A stretch of DNA of 64,000 bases, taken from NCBI RefSeq assembly GCF_019722725.1, contig NZ_CP077941.1, forward strand, positions 3,534,001 to 3,598,000, written 5' to 3'. The translations under genes were made by a program, and so were the position numbers. Below are positions 36,138-44,981 of the stretch, piece after piece. The stretch's first letter is position 1, and each line of letters begins with the position of its first letter. The notes beneath the pieces were generated by a model. That model did not search any database and had not been told where the DNA came from. It was given only the letters and a program-made list of their open reading frames with translations. The stretch is from Vreelandella profundi. GTDB taxonomy: Bacteria; Pseudomonadota; Gammaproteobacteria; Pseudomonadales; Halomonadaceae.

Positions 36138-36749
36138 ATGACACTCGATACCATTGAGCACGCCATGGCGGCACTTGCTGAGGTCGACTCGGATATTGCC
36201 CGCGCCTACCCATTGGTGGGTGCGCCAAGCCCACGCCAGCGCGACCAGGGGTTTGCGACGTTTTTCAGCACCATCGTTAGCCAGCAACTTTCCACCGAAG
36301 CGGCACGCGCGATTATGGGCCGTGTAAACACACTACTGCCTGAGCTGCATGCAAAAGCGGTGATGGACGTGGAGGGCCAAGCGCTGCGCGATGCCGGGCT
36401 CTCCTGGCTCAAAATCGAATATGCCAAAGGGCTGGCAGACGCCGAACTCGCCGGCACCTTTAGCGCCGATGGGCTTGAACGGCTAAACGATGACGACGCC
36501 ATTGCCGCGATTACCGCGCTGCGCGGTTTTGGTCGCTGGAGCGCTGAAGTGTACCTAATGTTTTCGCTCAACCGCCCGGATATCTTTCCTGCCGACGATC
36601 TGGCCCTTCGCGTCGCCTTAGGGCGCCTGAAAGGAATGGATAACAAACCCACGCCCAAGCAGGCGCGCCAAATGGTAGAGCACTGGTCGCCATGGCGCAG
36701 CGTGGGCTCGCTGTTTCTGTGGCACTACTATCGAGGTGAGCCTTTATAA
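36138..36749 (+). CDS. DNA-3-methyladenine glycosylase II, AlkA-like
   Basis: Base-excision repair enzyme that removes alkylated bases. It has 203 residues from ATG 36138 (GTG 36129 is also in frame). Helix-hairpin-helix in LRGFGRWSAEVYLMF (about 133-147) and the catalytic Asp region FPADDLALRVALGR (about 155-168) define the HhH-GPD superfamily. No iron-sulfur Cys cluster and no N-terminal AlkA domain, so it is the short AlkA/Mag1-type form. C-terminal SPWRSVGSLFLWHYY is the family ending. Confidence 0.9.
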   Translation: MTLDTIEHAMAALAEVDSDIARAYPLVGAPSPRQRDQGFATFFSTIVSQQLSTEAARAIMGRVNTLLPELHAKAVMDVEGQALRDAGLSWLKIEYAKGLADAELAGTFSADGLERLNDDDAIAAITALRGFGRWSAEVYLMFSLNRPDIFPADDLALRVALGRLKGMDNKPTPKQARQMVEHWSPWRSVGSLFLWHYYRGEPL

Positions 36750-36752
36750 GGG

Positions 36753-37628
36753 CTAAACGTTCAACCCACCAAACTTGCCGTTCTGGTAATCGTCGACCGC
36801 CTGAGCAATCTCTTCACGGGTATTCATCACGAAAGGCCCGTGGGAAAACACCGGCTCATCAATCACATCGCCATGGCCAAACAGCAGGCGCGCATCGCTA
36901 CTGGCTTCAATGTCGAGGCTATCGCCGTCGCGATCCACTTCGATCAAATGGTGAGACTGAACGGGCTCGCCACCCACCTCAACATCGCCATCGACCACGT
37001 AAAGAAACACTTGCCGCCCTGGCGCTGCCGGTAGCTGCTCACGCGTGCCGGCCCGCAATCGCAGTGTCGACATAAACACGCCCGTCAGCGTTTCGATAGG
37101 GCCAGCCTGCTCCTGCCACTGCCCGGCGATCAGGTTCAGCTCGCCGCCGCCCGGTAACGCAATGACGGGAATTGATTCCTGCTGTAATCCCACATAGCGC
37201 GGCTCGCTCATTTTCAAATGCGCAGGCAGATTAACCCACAGCTGCAGAATCTCCAGCGGGCCGCCGTCGCGTAGAAACTCCGACGGCGAGATTTCCGCAT
37301 GCACGATGCCGCTGCCCGCCGTCATCCACTGCACTCCACCTTTATGAATCACGCTTTGATGGCTGGCACTGTCAGCATGAGCCAGCGACCCCTCTAAAAT
37401 AAACGTCACCGTTTCAAACCCACGATGCGGGTGCGGGCCAAACGGCAAGCCACGGTTATTAGCCGGATACGTTTGCGGGCCGTGGTGATTCAAAAACAGA
37501 AACGGATCGAGCTGTTCAAGCGCAGGCCCCGGCAACGGCCGACGGGTGACTAAATCACCGATATCATCGCGCTGCGCGGGGTGCTGGGCGATGACACGGC
37601 GAAGGAATTGAGAACTGGCTGATGACAT
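36753..37628 (-). CDS. Pirin family protein
   Basis: Bicupin iron protein of 291 residues, of the pirin/YhhW group, some members of which oxidise quercetin. N-terminal cupin with metal ligands in FGPHPHRGFETVTFILEG (about 63-80) and GVQWMTAGSGIVHAEIS (about 99-115: final His and Glu of the site); the C-terminal cupin is at about 190-275. Length and C-terminal ITFGG-like region (NTREEIAQAVDDYQNGKFGG) are standard. 3' end 3 bases from the convergent glycosylase gene. Physiological role unknown. Confidence 0.92.
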   Translation of the reverse strand: MSSASSQFLRRVIAQHPAQRDDIGDLVTRRPLPGPALEQLDPFLFLNHHGPQTYPANNRGLPFGPHPHRGFETVTFILEGSLAHADSASHQSVIHKGGVQWMTAGSGIVHAEISPSEFLRDGGPLEILQLWVNLPAHLKMSEPRYVGLQQESIPVIALPGGGELNLIAGQWQEQAGPIETLTGVFMSTLRLRAGTREQLPAAPGRQVFLYVVDGDVEVGGEPVQSHHLIEVDRDGDSLDIEASSDARLLFGHGDVIDEPVFSHGPFVMNTREEIAQAVDDYQNGKFGGLNV

Positions 37629-37730
37629 AACGGACTCCTTACAAATATACCCCTAGCGTAAAACCTACGCCCAGCAATAAGGAGCGAATAATTTGCCCCG
37701 ATTCATTGAAATAAATCGTTATCTAACATT

Positions 37731-37961
37731 TCAAAACTCAGTCACCAGCGTTACGCCCGCTCCTTCGAATCTATCCATGTTCATCAGCGCATCAATTGAC
37801 TGCTCAAGCGTAATCCGCTTGCCAATTAGCCTTTCAGGCGCCAGCTTTCCAGACGCTATCATCGCCAGCATGGCGTCATAACGGTGCGCCTGCATACCGT
37901 GGCTGCCCAGTATTTCAAGCTCGTTGGCAATGACCTTGCTCATCGAGGAGAGGGTCAACAT
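37731..37961 (-). pseudogene. C-terminal fragment of zinc-type alcohol dehydrogenase (MDR)
   Basis: 76 codons ([20 protein letters not shown] near the start, [12 protein letters not shown] at the end) that match only the last fifth of a medium-chain alcohol dehydrogenase; a full protein has about 350 residues. The catalytic and Rossmann parts are missing, and the bases upstream on this strand contain stops in all frames within 100 bases. The missing part would have lain where the TRAP operon now begins, so an insertion or deletion probably removed it. Confidence 0.75.
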
Positions 37962-38046
37962 AGGATAGGACTCTAAAGTGTAGCGCTACTCAATCAGGGG
38001 GTGACGTCGGCCTGCTCGACAAACGCAGGTGGCAAGCCTTAACCAA

Positions 38047-38085
38047 AATTTTGCGCCAGGGCTTAGCAGCCGCTGGCGCAAAAAA
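38047..38085 (-). terminator. Terminator of the TRAP/NIPSNAP operon
   Basis: Eleven-base stem TTTTGCGCCAG (38049-38059) with CTGGCGCAAAA (38073-38083), 13-base loop, and further T on the minus strand (AAAATTTTGG). It lies 22 bases past the NIPSNAP stop. Confidence 0.8.
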
Positions 38086-38106
38086 TATCAAGCATTAGAA
38101 CATCGA

Positions 38107-38451
38107 CTAGCGGGGGCTATTGACCAGACTATTAAAAGGATCGAAAAAGGGTGCCGCGTTCAAGATTGTATTTTCTTGATTGACCAAATAACCAGCCTCG
38201 GCACTTTTTGCAAGATACGTTGCCCACTCTGGATCAGCCTGAAGAGCGCGGCGTTTGGCAGCCCGATCGTCTGCATCTTTATACATCCAGACGTGAACAT
38301 AGGAGTTCACGTTTCCCGTTTCAACAGCACCATAAACAACCGGATAACCCAAATGCTTAGATTGAACGTCCCAACCATAATCCTCATATAATTTCATATG
38401 CTTTTTAATTGTACCGGGGCGGCAAGTATAGGTTCTTAGATCATAAATCAT
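38107..38451 (-). CDS. NIPSNAP-family protein
   Basis: A 114-residue dimeric alpha/beta-barrel (ferredoxin-like) protein with the family start MIYDLRTYTCRPGTIKKHM and the VHVWMYKDADDRAAKRRALQ segment (about 52-71). NIPSNAP domains occur in small catabolic proteins with unproven activity. It is the last gene of a minus-strand operon and overlaps the TRAP small permease by 11 bases, so it is made with the transporter. It may act on the imported compound, but no reaction can be assigned. Confidence 0.88.
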   Translation of the reverse strand: MIYDLRTYTCRPGTIKKHMKLYEDYGWDVQSKHLGYPVVYGAVETGNVNSYVHVWMYKDADDRAAKRRALQADPEWATYLAKSAEAGYLVNQENTILNAAPFFDPFNSLVNSPR

Positions 38452-38950
38452 TTAGTAGCTCCTTTTCACAGTTAATAGAATTAGTTTTTATTTCTTTCAA
38501 TGCTATAAAGACATCTCTAAGCGAGTAAGCACTCATTAACACACCGGCAATGGGGATTGATACGTAAAAAAGTCCAATGGGTAAATTTAAAACCGGAGTT
38601 AATGCGCTGCTTTTTTCTGTAAGCCGCCAGCCATACCATGTCATCGTTAGAAAAAACACTACGGATAATAAAGCTATCAACATTTTAAGTACTGGCGCAG
38701 CGTATCGTTGGCTTAAGGTTTTTTCGAGCCAATCTACTCTAAAGTGAGACCCCTCTCTCCATAAAGCAGCGGAGCCCATAAAAACCATCCAGGCAAATAA
38801 GCCTTGCACTACTTCATCCAGCCAAGCAAAGCTTGCAAGCTGAAAGCCGCGCGCAAAAACATTCACAAAGAGAAGAATGAATAAAGCGGATAAACACAGG
38901 ATTGCGATGCCCCGCAACACATGACCAATAGCTATATCTAATTTATTCAT
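38441..38950 (-). CDS. TRAP transporter small permease, DctQ type
   Basis: Four-helix small membrane subunit of a TRAP transporter, 169 residues. Helices at about 13-35, 48-65, 85-107 and 128-150. The family motif EVVQGLFAWMVFMGSAALWREGSHFRVDWL (about 46-75) marks DctQ. It overlaps dctM by 4 bases (ATGA) and the NIPSNAP gene by 11. Confidence 0.92.
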   Translation of the reverse strand: MNKLDIAIGHVLRGIAILCLSALFILLFVNVFARGFQLASFAWLDEVVQGLFAWMVFMGSAALWREGSHFRVDWLEKTLSQRYAAPVLKMLIALLSVVFFLTMTWYGWRLTEKSSALTPVLNLPIGLFYVSIPIAGVLMSAYSLRDVFIALKEIKTNSINCEKELLNDL

Positions 38951-40233
38951 GGATTCATTACCAGCCTAGGAAGCCAAGTTGATATTTCAGGAAATATTAC
39001 AACCGCTAACAAAACGGCAAAAAGACCGATTAGATAAGGAACCAACGCACGTGACAGCCTGCCAACGGTAATATTCGCTATAGATGATGTTGCAAACAAG
39101 ACCATACCTACAGGAGGTGTGAGCAGACCAACCATCGAGCACATAATCATAATGACGCCAAAATGAACGGGGTCTACACCAATTTGTGTGATCACAGGAA
39201 AAAATAGCGGTACCGTTAATACGATTACAGCAATACCTTCTAAAAACATCCCGAGGATTAATAATATAATAACGATAATCGCCATTATTATTGCGGGATT
39301 GGTTGAAAATGAAAGCATTGTTTCAACCAACTGATTCGGGACTCTCTGATGTATCAGTAACCATCCAAAAAAGCCAGCAGCGGCAATCACAAACATAACG
39401 CGCACGGTATGAGTTAATGTATCCCAAAGAATAGAAGGAAGATCAGAAACCTTAATTTCTCGATAAACAACCATCGAGAGAAAAAGAGCGTATGCGCTTG
39501 CCATAACACCGGCTTCAGTCGGCGTAAACAGCCCTCCAAATATGCCAGCGATGATAATAACCGGTGTTAATAACGATAACAATGCAGATAAAAAACTGCG
39601 CCCTATTTCGAACCAATCAATATGATCACGACGAGACATCTTGTGGCGTAAAGCATGAATATAAACGGCTAGCATAAGTGCTAAAGCCATTAAAATACCG
39701 GGTACAACCCCGGCTAGAAATAGCTGCGCAACAGAAACACCCGTAATGGAGGAATATAAAACGAAAGGGATCGACGGTGGAAATACTGGCCCAATAGTCG
39801 ATGATGCAGCGGTAATGGCAGCAGAAAAATCCGGATCATAATTGCGTTCTGCCATTGCCTTAAGCTCAACTTGCCCAAGGCCAGCTGCATCCGCCACGGC
39901 CGCTCCTGACATGCCAGAAAAGAACAGAGAGGCAAGCACGTTAACTTGACCTAACCCGCCACGGATATGACCGACACATGCATCCGCAAAATTAAATATC
40001 CTATGCGTTATCCCACCGGTGTTCATAAGATTACCAGCCAGGATAAAAAAGGGTATGGCTAGAAGCGTGAATCCTGTCGTAGCGGAAAACATACGCTGGG
40101 GCAACATTGCGAGAATGTCGAAATTACCCTGAAGAGCATAGAACCCTACCGAAACCAGGCCTAATGAAACAGCAACAGAGAGACCTATCCCAATTAAACT
40201 AACAAGGCATCCTAAAATCAAGAAAGTAATCAT
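38947..40233 (-). CDS. TRAP transporter large permease, DctM type
   Basis: Large ion-coupled permease of a TRAP transporter, 428 residues with about 12 helices. Family segments: AIPFFILAGNLMNTGGIT (about 59-76), FFSGMSGAAVADAAGLG (about 108-124), GPVFPPSIPFVLYSSITG (about 148-165) and GLLTPPVGMVLFATSSI (about 369-385). Part of the receptor-DctM-DctQ-NIPSNAP operon; this stretch is visibly AT-richer than the flanking core genes, suggesting acquisition. Confidence 0.95.
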   Translation of the reverse strand: MITFLILGCLVSLIGIGLSVAVSLGLVSVGFYALQGNFDILAMLPQRMFSATTGFTLLAIPFFILAGNLMNTGGITHRIFNFADACVGHIRGGLGQVNVLASLFFSGMSGAAVADAAGLGQVELKAMAERNYDPDFSAAITAASSTIGPVFPPSIPFVLYSSITGVSVAQLFLAGVVPGILMALALMLAVYIHALRHKMSRRDHIDWFEIGRSFLSALLSLLTPVIIIAGIFGGLFTPTEAGVMASAYALFLSMVVYREIKVSDLPSILWDTLTHTVRVMFVIAAAGFFGWLLIHQRVPNQLVETMLSFSTNPAIIMAIIVIILLILGMFLEGIAVIVLTVPLFFPVITQIGVDPVHFGVIMIMCSMVGLLTPPVGMVLFATSSIANITVGRLSRALVPYLIGLFAVLLAVVIFPEISTWLPRLVMNP

Positions 40234-40295
40234 ATTTCATACCTTTTGTCAGTTTAGAGCGCTAAACCAGCCACTCCAAACTGTACCCTGATAGG

Positions 40296-41267
40296 TTAAT
40301 CTAAGAAGTTCAGGAAGGTTTCCATATTGTCCTGCCCAACATGTTCCGCTACACGTGCTCTAGCGGGCCCCATAAGTTCAACAAAAAGAGATAAATCAGG
40401 TTCAGTTACCTGCATACCACGCTCTTTAAGCGCTGCAATCTCTTCTTCCTCTTGAGCCATAACAGCTTCACGCATCATCGCTGAAGCCGCTAGGCTCTCT
40501 TCTTTAATAATGGTTTGCTGCTCTTGAGTAAGCGAATCCCATGTGTTTTTATTAATCACATGGACCATTGAATTATATACATGCCGGGTCAAGGCTAAAT
40601 GATCTTGAAAATCGTTTAAGTTATAATGGTATATAACACTAATCGGATTTTCCTGTCCATCAACGACACCTTGATTAAGTGCGTTAGGCAGCTCAGGAAA
40701 CGAAATTTGTGCTGTCGAAGCCCCAAGCGCTTCAAGTGCTGCAACAATTTGAAGCTCTGGTGGAGTACGTAGTTTTAATCCTTTTACGTCTTCGGGTGTT
40801 TCAATTGGCCTCTCATTATTGGTTATATGACGGAAACCATATTCCCAATTTGATAATAAGACTAATCCTTGCGACTCTAGTTGGGGAGCAACCCAGTCAT
40901 AGAAAGGCCCATCTAAAACGCGGTGCGCCTCTTCATAGCTATCAAATGCAAAAGGGGTCATGACAGTGCCGAATGCTTTAACATATTTATCCAGTCCACC
41001 TTGAGTGGGTAGATTCATATCGACGACACCTAAAACCGTCTGTTCTAATTGCTCAGGCGGTGAACCAAGTTCATTAGCAGGATAAAGCTCAACAGAAATT
41101 TCATTATTGGTTCTTTGGCTTACATTCTCAGCGAATTGCAACGCCGCTTCATGTCCGGGATGCGTTTCCGCAGCAAAGTGTGCCATTCGAAGCGTAATTT
41201 CTTGCGCACTTACGGTGCTTGAAATAATAAAGGCACAAGTACCCGTAATAATATATTTATAGTTCAT
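40296..41267 (-). CDS. TRAP transporter solute-binding protein, DctP family
   Basis: Periplasmic receptor of 323 residues with a Sec signal (MNYKYIITGTCAFIISSTVSA, cleavage about residue 21). DctP-family markers: LRMAHFAAETHPGH, VSQRTNNEISVELYP, GLKLRTPPELQIV with the carboxylate-binding Arg, and INKNTWDSL. It binds a small carboxylate, which one cannot be read from sequence. It lies between the dehydrogenase gene (58-base gap) and dctM (62-base gap) in one operon. Confidence 0.93.
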   Translation of the reverse strand: MNYKYIITGTCAFIISSTVSAQEITLRMAHFAAETHPGHEAALQFAENVSQRTNNEISVELYPANELGSPPEQLEQTVLGVVDMNLPTQGGLDKYVKAFGTVMTPFAFDSYEEAHRVLDGPFYDWVAPQLESQGLVLLSNWEYGFRHITNNERPIETPEDVKGLKLRTPPELQIVAALEALGASTAQISFPELPNALNQGVVDGQENPISVIYHYNLNDFQDHLALTRHVYNSMVHVINKNTWDSLTQEQQTIIKEESLAASAMMREAVMAQEEEEIAALKERGMQVTEPDLSLFVELMGPARARVAEHVGQDNMETFLNFLD

Positions 41268-41325
41268 TTGAGAGTCTCTTTTTAGTTGTTACTTATTATT
41301 GAGTTCTACTGGAAAAATATAATTC

Positions 41326-42225
41326 TTATTCTTTTAAGCAGGCTTGAACACCTGAAAGGTCTTCGTATGCTTTGATAACAGCCGTACAGCTTTCGCTACC
41401 GTGCCCCATAATTGAAGCAAGAGCGTAAGTGTTATGTACAGATTGAGCCATGAAAGCAGGCATTCCCGCTTTTCCCAGCCATTCTGCATAATAGCGAACG
41501 TCTTTTTGAGCGTTTTCTAACGACATATGTGGCGTAAAGTCACGCCTTAGAGTGAGGTCGCCATAAAGATCCATCATTCCAGACTTACCACCTGCTGCTG
41601 AAATAATATTAATAACTTTCGACATATCGAGCCCTTCTTTAGCGGCAAGAGCAAAGCCCTCACACCAAGAAGCCACATTCGCGAATGCTATATAGTTGTG
41701 TATCAGCTTAAGGCGGATTGCATGCCCTGATGGGCCGACATGAAATATGTTTTCGGAGTAAGTCTTAAAAACTGGCCGTAAACGCTCCAGTAGTGACTCT
41801 TCCCCACCAAATAAAATATTAACCTCGCCACGCTCAGCGTGAGCAGGTGTACGAGTCATAGGCGCTTCTGCGTAATTAATGCCCGCTTTAACGCAAGCGT
41901 CACGTAATAGGTCTACATGCTCAACCGAGACGGTCGTATGATCTAAAAAGACAGCATCTTTGGGTAAGGCTGCCAATGCGCCATCTGGGCCTAATGCCAA
42001 GGCTCGTACGGCTTCTGCTGTGGTAACACAAACAGCAAAAATATCAGATTTAGCCGCGATCTCGACGGCTGAAGCTCCTGCCGTTGCGCCATGCATAACA
42101 GCATCGGCTATCTTGTCTGAATCTAAGTCGAATACAGTGACGCTGTATCCTTTAGCACAGAGGTTTTTAACGAGACCACGTCCCATACCGCCCAGGCCTA
42201 TAAACCCAATTCTTAGCTCTGGCAT
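41326..42225 (-). CDS. NAD(P)-dependent beta-hydroxyacid dehydrogenase
   Basis: HIBADH/tartronate-semialdehyde-reductase family enzyme of 299 residues. Rossmann motif GFIGLGGMGRGLVKNL at 7-22, substrate loop YAEAPMTRTPAHAERG (about 118-133; the usual SGG is replaced by TRT, so the substrate may differ) and catalytic Lys in IRLKLIHNYIAF (about 170-181). First gene of the TRAP operon and divergent from the GntR gene. It is a distant relative of the dehydrogenase at 19681-20565, not a recent duplicate. Confidence 0.9.
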   Translation of the reverse strand: MPELRIGFIGLGGMGRGLVKNLCAKGYSVTVFDLDSDKIADAVMHGATAGASAVEIAAKSDIFAVCVTTAEAVRALALGPDGALAALPKDAVFLDHTTVSVEHVDLLRDACVKAGINYAEAPMTRTPAHAERGEVNILFGGEESLLERLRPVFKTYSENIFHVGPSGHAIRLKLIHNYIAFANVASWCEGFALAAKEGLDMSKVINIISAAGGKSGMMDLYGDLTLRRDFTPHMSLENAQKDVRYYAEWLGKAGMPAFMAQSVHNTYALASIMGHGSESCTAVIKAYEDLSGVQACLKE

Positions 42226-42283
42226 TAATGACTCCTTATTGTTTTTGAATTTTTTGCTTAGCAGGAGAGTAGATCACTTCCTA

Positions 42284-42294
42284 TTGTCTGACAA
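42284..42294. promoter_or_regulatory. Palindrome, candidate GntR operator
   Basis: TTGTC-T-GACAA is a perfect 11-base palindrome in the 179-base space between the divergent dehydrogenase/TRAP operon and the GntR gene. FCD-type GntR regulators bind short palindromes of this kind; assignment is inferred from position. Confidence 0.45.
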
Positions 42295-42404
42295 CTGTTT
42301 TTCAGCTATGTTTATGGTATAAATCTTCATCCCTTGCAACATTGATTTGGCTTTCAGCTCTGTACCGTCGCGAGAGTTTATAAAGCATCTAGGAACGTAC
42401 CCTG

Positions 42405-43145
42405 ATGAAGACACCAGTAACGTTTGAACGTATTGACCGGCCCCGCCGCTTGCCTGATGAAGTGGCCGCAGCGCTGACGGCGGCTATCGAAAATGGCCAG
42501 CTACGCCCCGGAGACCGCTTTCCTACCGAGGCTGTACTGTCTGAAAGCTTTGGCGTTGCCCGCACGGTTGTACGTGAAGCTATTTCGCTACTGAAATACG
42601 ACGGCGTCGTTGATTCGCGGCGTGGGGTTGGAACCTTTATCACTGAAAACAGCAACCGGTCTGCCTTTCGCATTAGCCCTAGCTGCTTTGAAAAGCGTCA
42701 ACAAATTATCAAATTGCTGCAGCTACGCGCTGAAGTCCAGGCGGGCGCTTCGGCACTGGCTGCAGAAAAACGCTCTATAAAGCAGATGCAGGGCATTGAA
42801 GAACGCTTCATTGAAATGGAGCGGCTGGATGCATTAGGCCCCGATGGCGCCCTTGAATCTAGAGTGGATATTGAACTCGATTTTTATCGTTTCATCACCG
42901 AAGCCTCAGGGAATGAATATTACATTGAAGTTATTGGCATGATTGAGGGCAATATCCAAAGCAATTTGCGTTCGGCTTTTCTCAAAAATGCAGCTGCGTC
43001 TGAGTTCGGCGTACCCATTATAAACGAGCATCGTGCTGTAAGAGATGCGCTTGCTACACAAGATATCGCGTTGGCTAGACAGGCGACACGCCTTCGTTTT
43101 GAACATGCCGCTGAGCGTATCGCGGCGCGTGAAGACTTTTTATAA
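42405..43145 (+). CDS. GntR-family regulator, FCD subfamily
   Basis: Transcription regulator of 246 residues. Winged helix at about 10-80 with RPGDRFPTEAVLSESFGVAR and RTVVREAISLLKYDGVVDSR, and an all-helical FCD effector domain (about 100-240) whose metal-binding Asp/His pattern is visible in DIELDFYRFITEASGN and INEHRAVRDALATQD. It most likely controls the divergent TRAP operon and the ThDP enzyme 18 bases downstream, responding to the imported acid or a metabolite. Confidence 0.92.
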   Translation: MKTPVTFERIDRPRRLPDEVAAALTAAIENGQLRPGDRFPTEAVLSESFGVARTVVREAISLLKYDGVVDSRRGVGTFITENSNRSAFRISPSCFEKRQQIIKLLQLRAEVQAGASALAAEKRSIKQMQGIEERFIEMERLDALGPDGALESRVDIELDFYRFITEASGNEYYIEVIGMIEGNIQSNLRSAFLKNAAASEFGVPIINEHRAVRDALATQDIALARQATRLRFEHAAERIAAREDFL

Positions 43146-43163
43146 GTAACAAGGACAAAAATT

Positions 43164-44816
43164 ATGAATAACAAAAATGTTCGTCACGGTGGTCAAGTCT
43201 TAGTTGAAGCCCTGAAAACACAAGGCGTAGAACGCGTGTTTTGCGTTCCTGGTGAAAGCTATTTAGCAGCTCTTGATGCCCTTTATGAATCTGGCGTAGA
43301 AACGATCGTCGCTAGAAATGAGGGTGGAGCTTCAATGATGGCCGAAGCTGACGGTAAGCTAACAGGCCAGCCCGGTATCGCTTTCGTGACGCGTGGACCT
43401 GGCGCAACTAACGCTTCATGTGGTGTACATGTTGCGTTTCAAGACTCCACTCCCATGATCTTATTTATCGGCCAAGTTGCCAGCGACCAGCGCGATAGAG
43501 AAGCCTTCCAGGAGGTGGATTATCGTGCCATGTTTAATCCATTGGCAAAGTGGGTGGCAGAAATTGATCGCGTTGACCGAATTCCAGAATACATTAGCCA
43601 TGCATTCCATGTTGCTCAGAGCGGAAGGCCCGGCCCAGTGGTGCTTTCGTTACCCGAGGATATGCTTTCTTCCGAATGCGATAATGTCGATATTGTACCG
43701 GCCGCCGTATTGCCTTCAGGAAAAGCAGCAGACAGCGATGTACATGCAGTATTAGAGCTATTAGCCTCCGCTGAACGCCCTTTAATCATCGCCGGTGGTG
43801 GCTCTTGGTCGCAACGAGCGGCTGATGCACTCGGCCAGTTCGCGCAGACAGCAGGCTTGCCAGTAGGCGCCTCCTTTCGGTGTCAGGATTACTTAGACAA
43901 TAGGCACGCAAATTACATTGGTGATATTGGCATTGGCATTAACCCCAAGCTTGCTGAAAGAGTGCGTAATGCTGATGTTATTCTTGCATTAGGTAGTCGG
44001 CTGGGTGAAATGACCACTAGCGGATACACGCTGCTTACGCCACCGATGCCAAAGCAAACGCTTATTCACGTCCATGCCGACTCTTCTGAGATTGGCCGAG
44101 TATATCGACCTGACTTAGGCGTCGTTGCCAATGCCGCCGAATTCATTTGCCAGCTGGCAGAGGCGGCTAAAGCGCCTAAAACATCCAGAGAGCGGTGGAT
44201 TAAAGAAGCCCGCGCTGATTATGAAGAGTGGCAACAGCCCCAACGCACGCCCGGCAACCTGAGGATGGAGAGCGTCATTGCACACCTCAACGAGGATCTT
44301 AGCGATGATGCCATCTTAACGAATGGCGCAGGAAACTATTCTGCTTGGTTACATCGCTACTATCGCTACCGCGGATGGCGGACACAGCTAGCGCCCACTA
44401 GTGGCTCAATGGGTTATGGTTTACCCGCAGCCATTGCGGCCAAGTTGCGGCACCCAGAACGCGATGTTATATGCCTAGCGGGTGATGGTTGCTTCCAAAT
44501 GGCAATGCAAGAATTTGGCATTGCCTGTCAATACGGCGCTAACATCATTGTGCTGATTTCTAACAACGGCATGTATGGAACAATCCGAATGCACCAGGAG
44601 CGGCATTATCCTGGGCGCCCGTCGGGAACGAATATGCTAAATCCCGACTTTGCCGCTTTAGCAAAGGCTTATGGTGGCTATGGAGCAACGGTTACAAGCG
44701 ACGAAGATTTTCCTACTGCTTTTGCCCATGCGAAAAATGCTGGCGTACCCGCAATTTTAGACTTAAAAGTTGCGCCGCAAGCGTTATCACCAAAACTCCT
44801 ATTGGAATCGCCTTAA
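43164..44816 (+). CDS. Thiamine-diphosphate enzyme, acetolactate-synthase-like
   Basis: ThDP-dependent decarboxylase/ligase of 550 residues with the three-domain fold: N-terminal Pyr domain with activating Glu 53 (VARNEGGASMMAEADG), central domain (about 190-330) and PP domain with GDG at 440-442 and NN at 467-468 of the ThDP/Mg motif. The retained Glu 53 argues against glyoxylate carboligase, which has Val there. Acetolactate synthase, acetyltransferase or a 2-keto-acid decarboxylase are all possible; there is no regulatory subunit. Co-directional with the GntR gene. Confidence 0.88.
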   Translation: MNNKNVRHGGQVLVEALKTQGVERVFCVPGESYLAALDALYESGVETIVARNEGGASMMAEADGKLTGQPGIAFVTRGPGATNASCGVHVAFQDSTPMILFIGQVASDQRDREAFQEVDYRAMFNPLAKWVAEIDRVDRIPEYISHAFHVAQSGRPGPVVLSLPEDMLSSECDNVDIVPAAVLPSGKAADSDVHAVLELLASAERPLIIAGGGSWSQRAADALGQFAQTAGLPVGASFRCQDYLDNRHANYIGDIGIGINPKLAERVRNADVILALGSRLGEMTTSGYTLLTPPMPKQTLIHVHADSSEIGRVYRPDLGVVANAAEFICQLAEAAKAPKTSRERWIKEARADYEEWQQPQRTPGNLRMESVIAHLNEDLSDDAILTNGAGNYSAWLHRYYRYRGWRTQLAPTSGSMGYGLPAAIAAKLRHPERDVICLAGDGCFQMAMQEFGIACQYGANIIVLISNNGMYGTIRMHQERHYPGRPSGTNMLNPDFAALAKAYGGYGATVTSDEDFPTAFAHAKNAGVPAILDLKVAPQALSPKLLLESP

Positions 44817-44826
44817 GCCAAGATAT

Positions 44827-44851
44827 AAGGCTGGTCAGTTAGACCAGCCTT
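44827..44851 (+). terminator. Hairpin after the ThDP enzyme gene
   Basis: Perfect 10-bp stem AAGGCTGGTC (44827-44836) with GACCAGCCTT (44842-44851), 5-base loop. No long T run follows on this strand. Confidence 0.6.
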
Positions 44852-44959
44852 GGTAAAAAAGCATTATTTCCTTAAGCGAATTAATATTTAAAAGCCTAAT
44901 TTTTCATAAAAATGAAAAACCATTGGCGCACAACTACCCATACCCGGCGGCGCCGGTAT

Positions 44960-44981
44960 AAAAGCGTTCTTTAACGCTTTT
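44960..44981 (-). terminator. Terminator at cytochrome c gene stop
   Basis: AAAAGCGTT paired with AACGCTTTT around a 4-base loop, overlapping the TAA of the minus-strand cytochrome gene; T residues end the stem on the minus strand. Confidence 0.55.

Noticed and set aside
37600-38110. Insertion sequence or integrase at the truncated dehydrogenase
   Set aside because: No transposase or integrase frame, terminal inverted repeats or tRNA gene were found at the junction.
43164-44816. Glyoxylate carboligase (Gcl) for the ThDP enzyme
   Set aside because: Gcl lacks the Pyr-domain Glu (Val instead); this protein has Glu 53, and no hydroxypyruvate isomerase or glycerate kinase is nearby.
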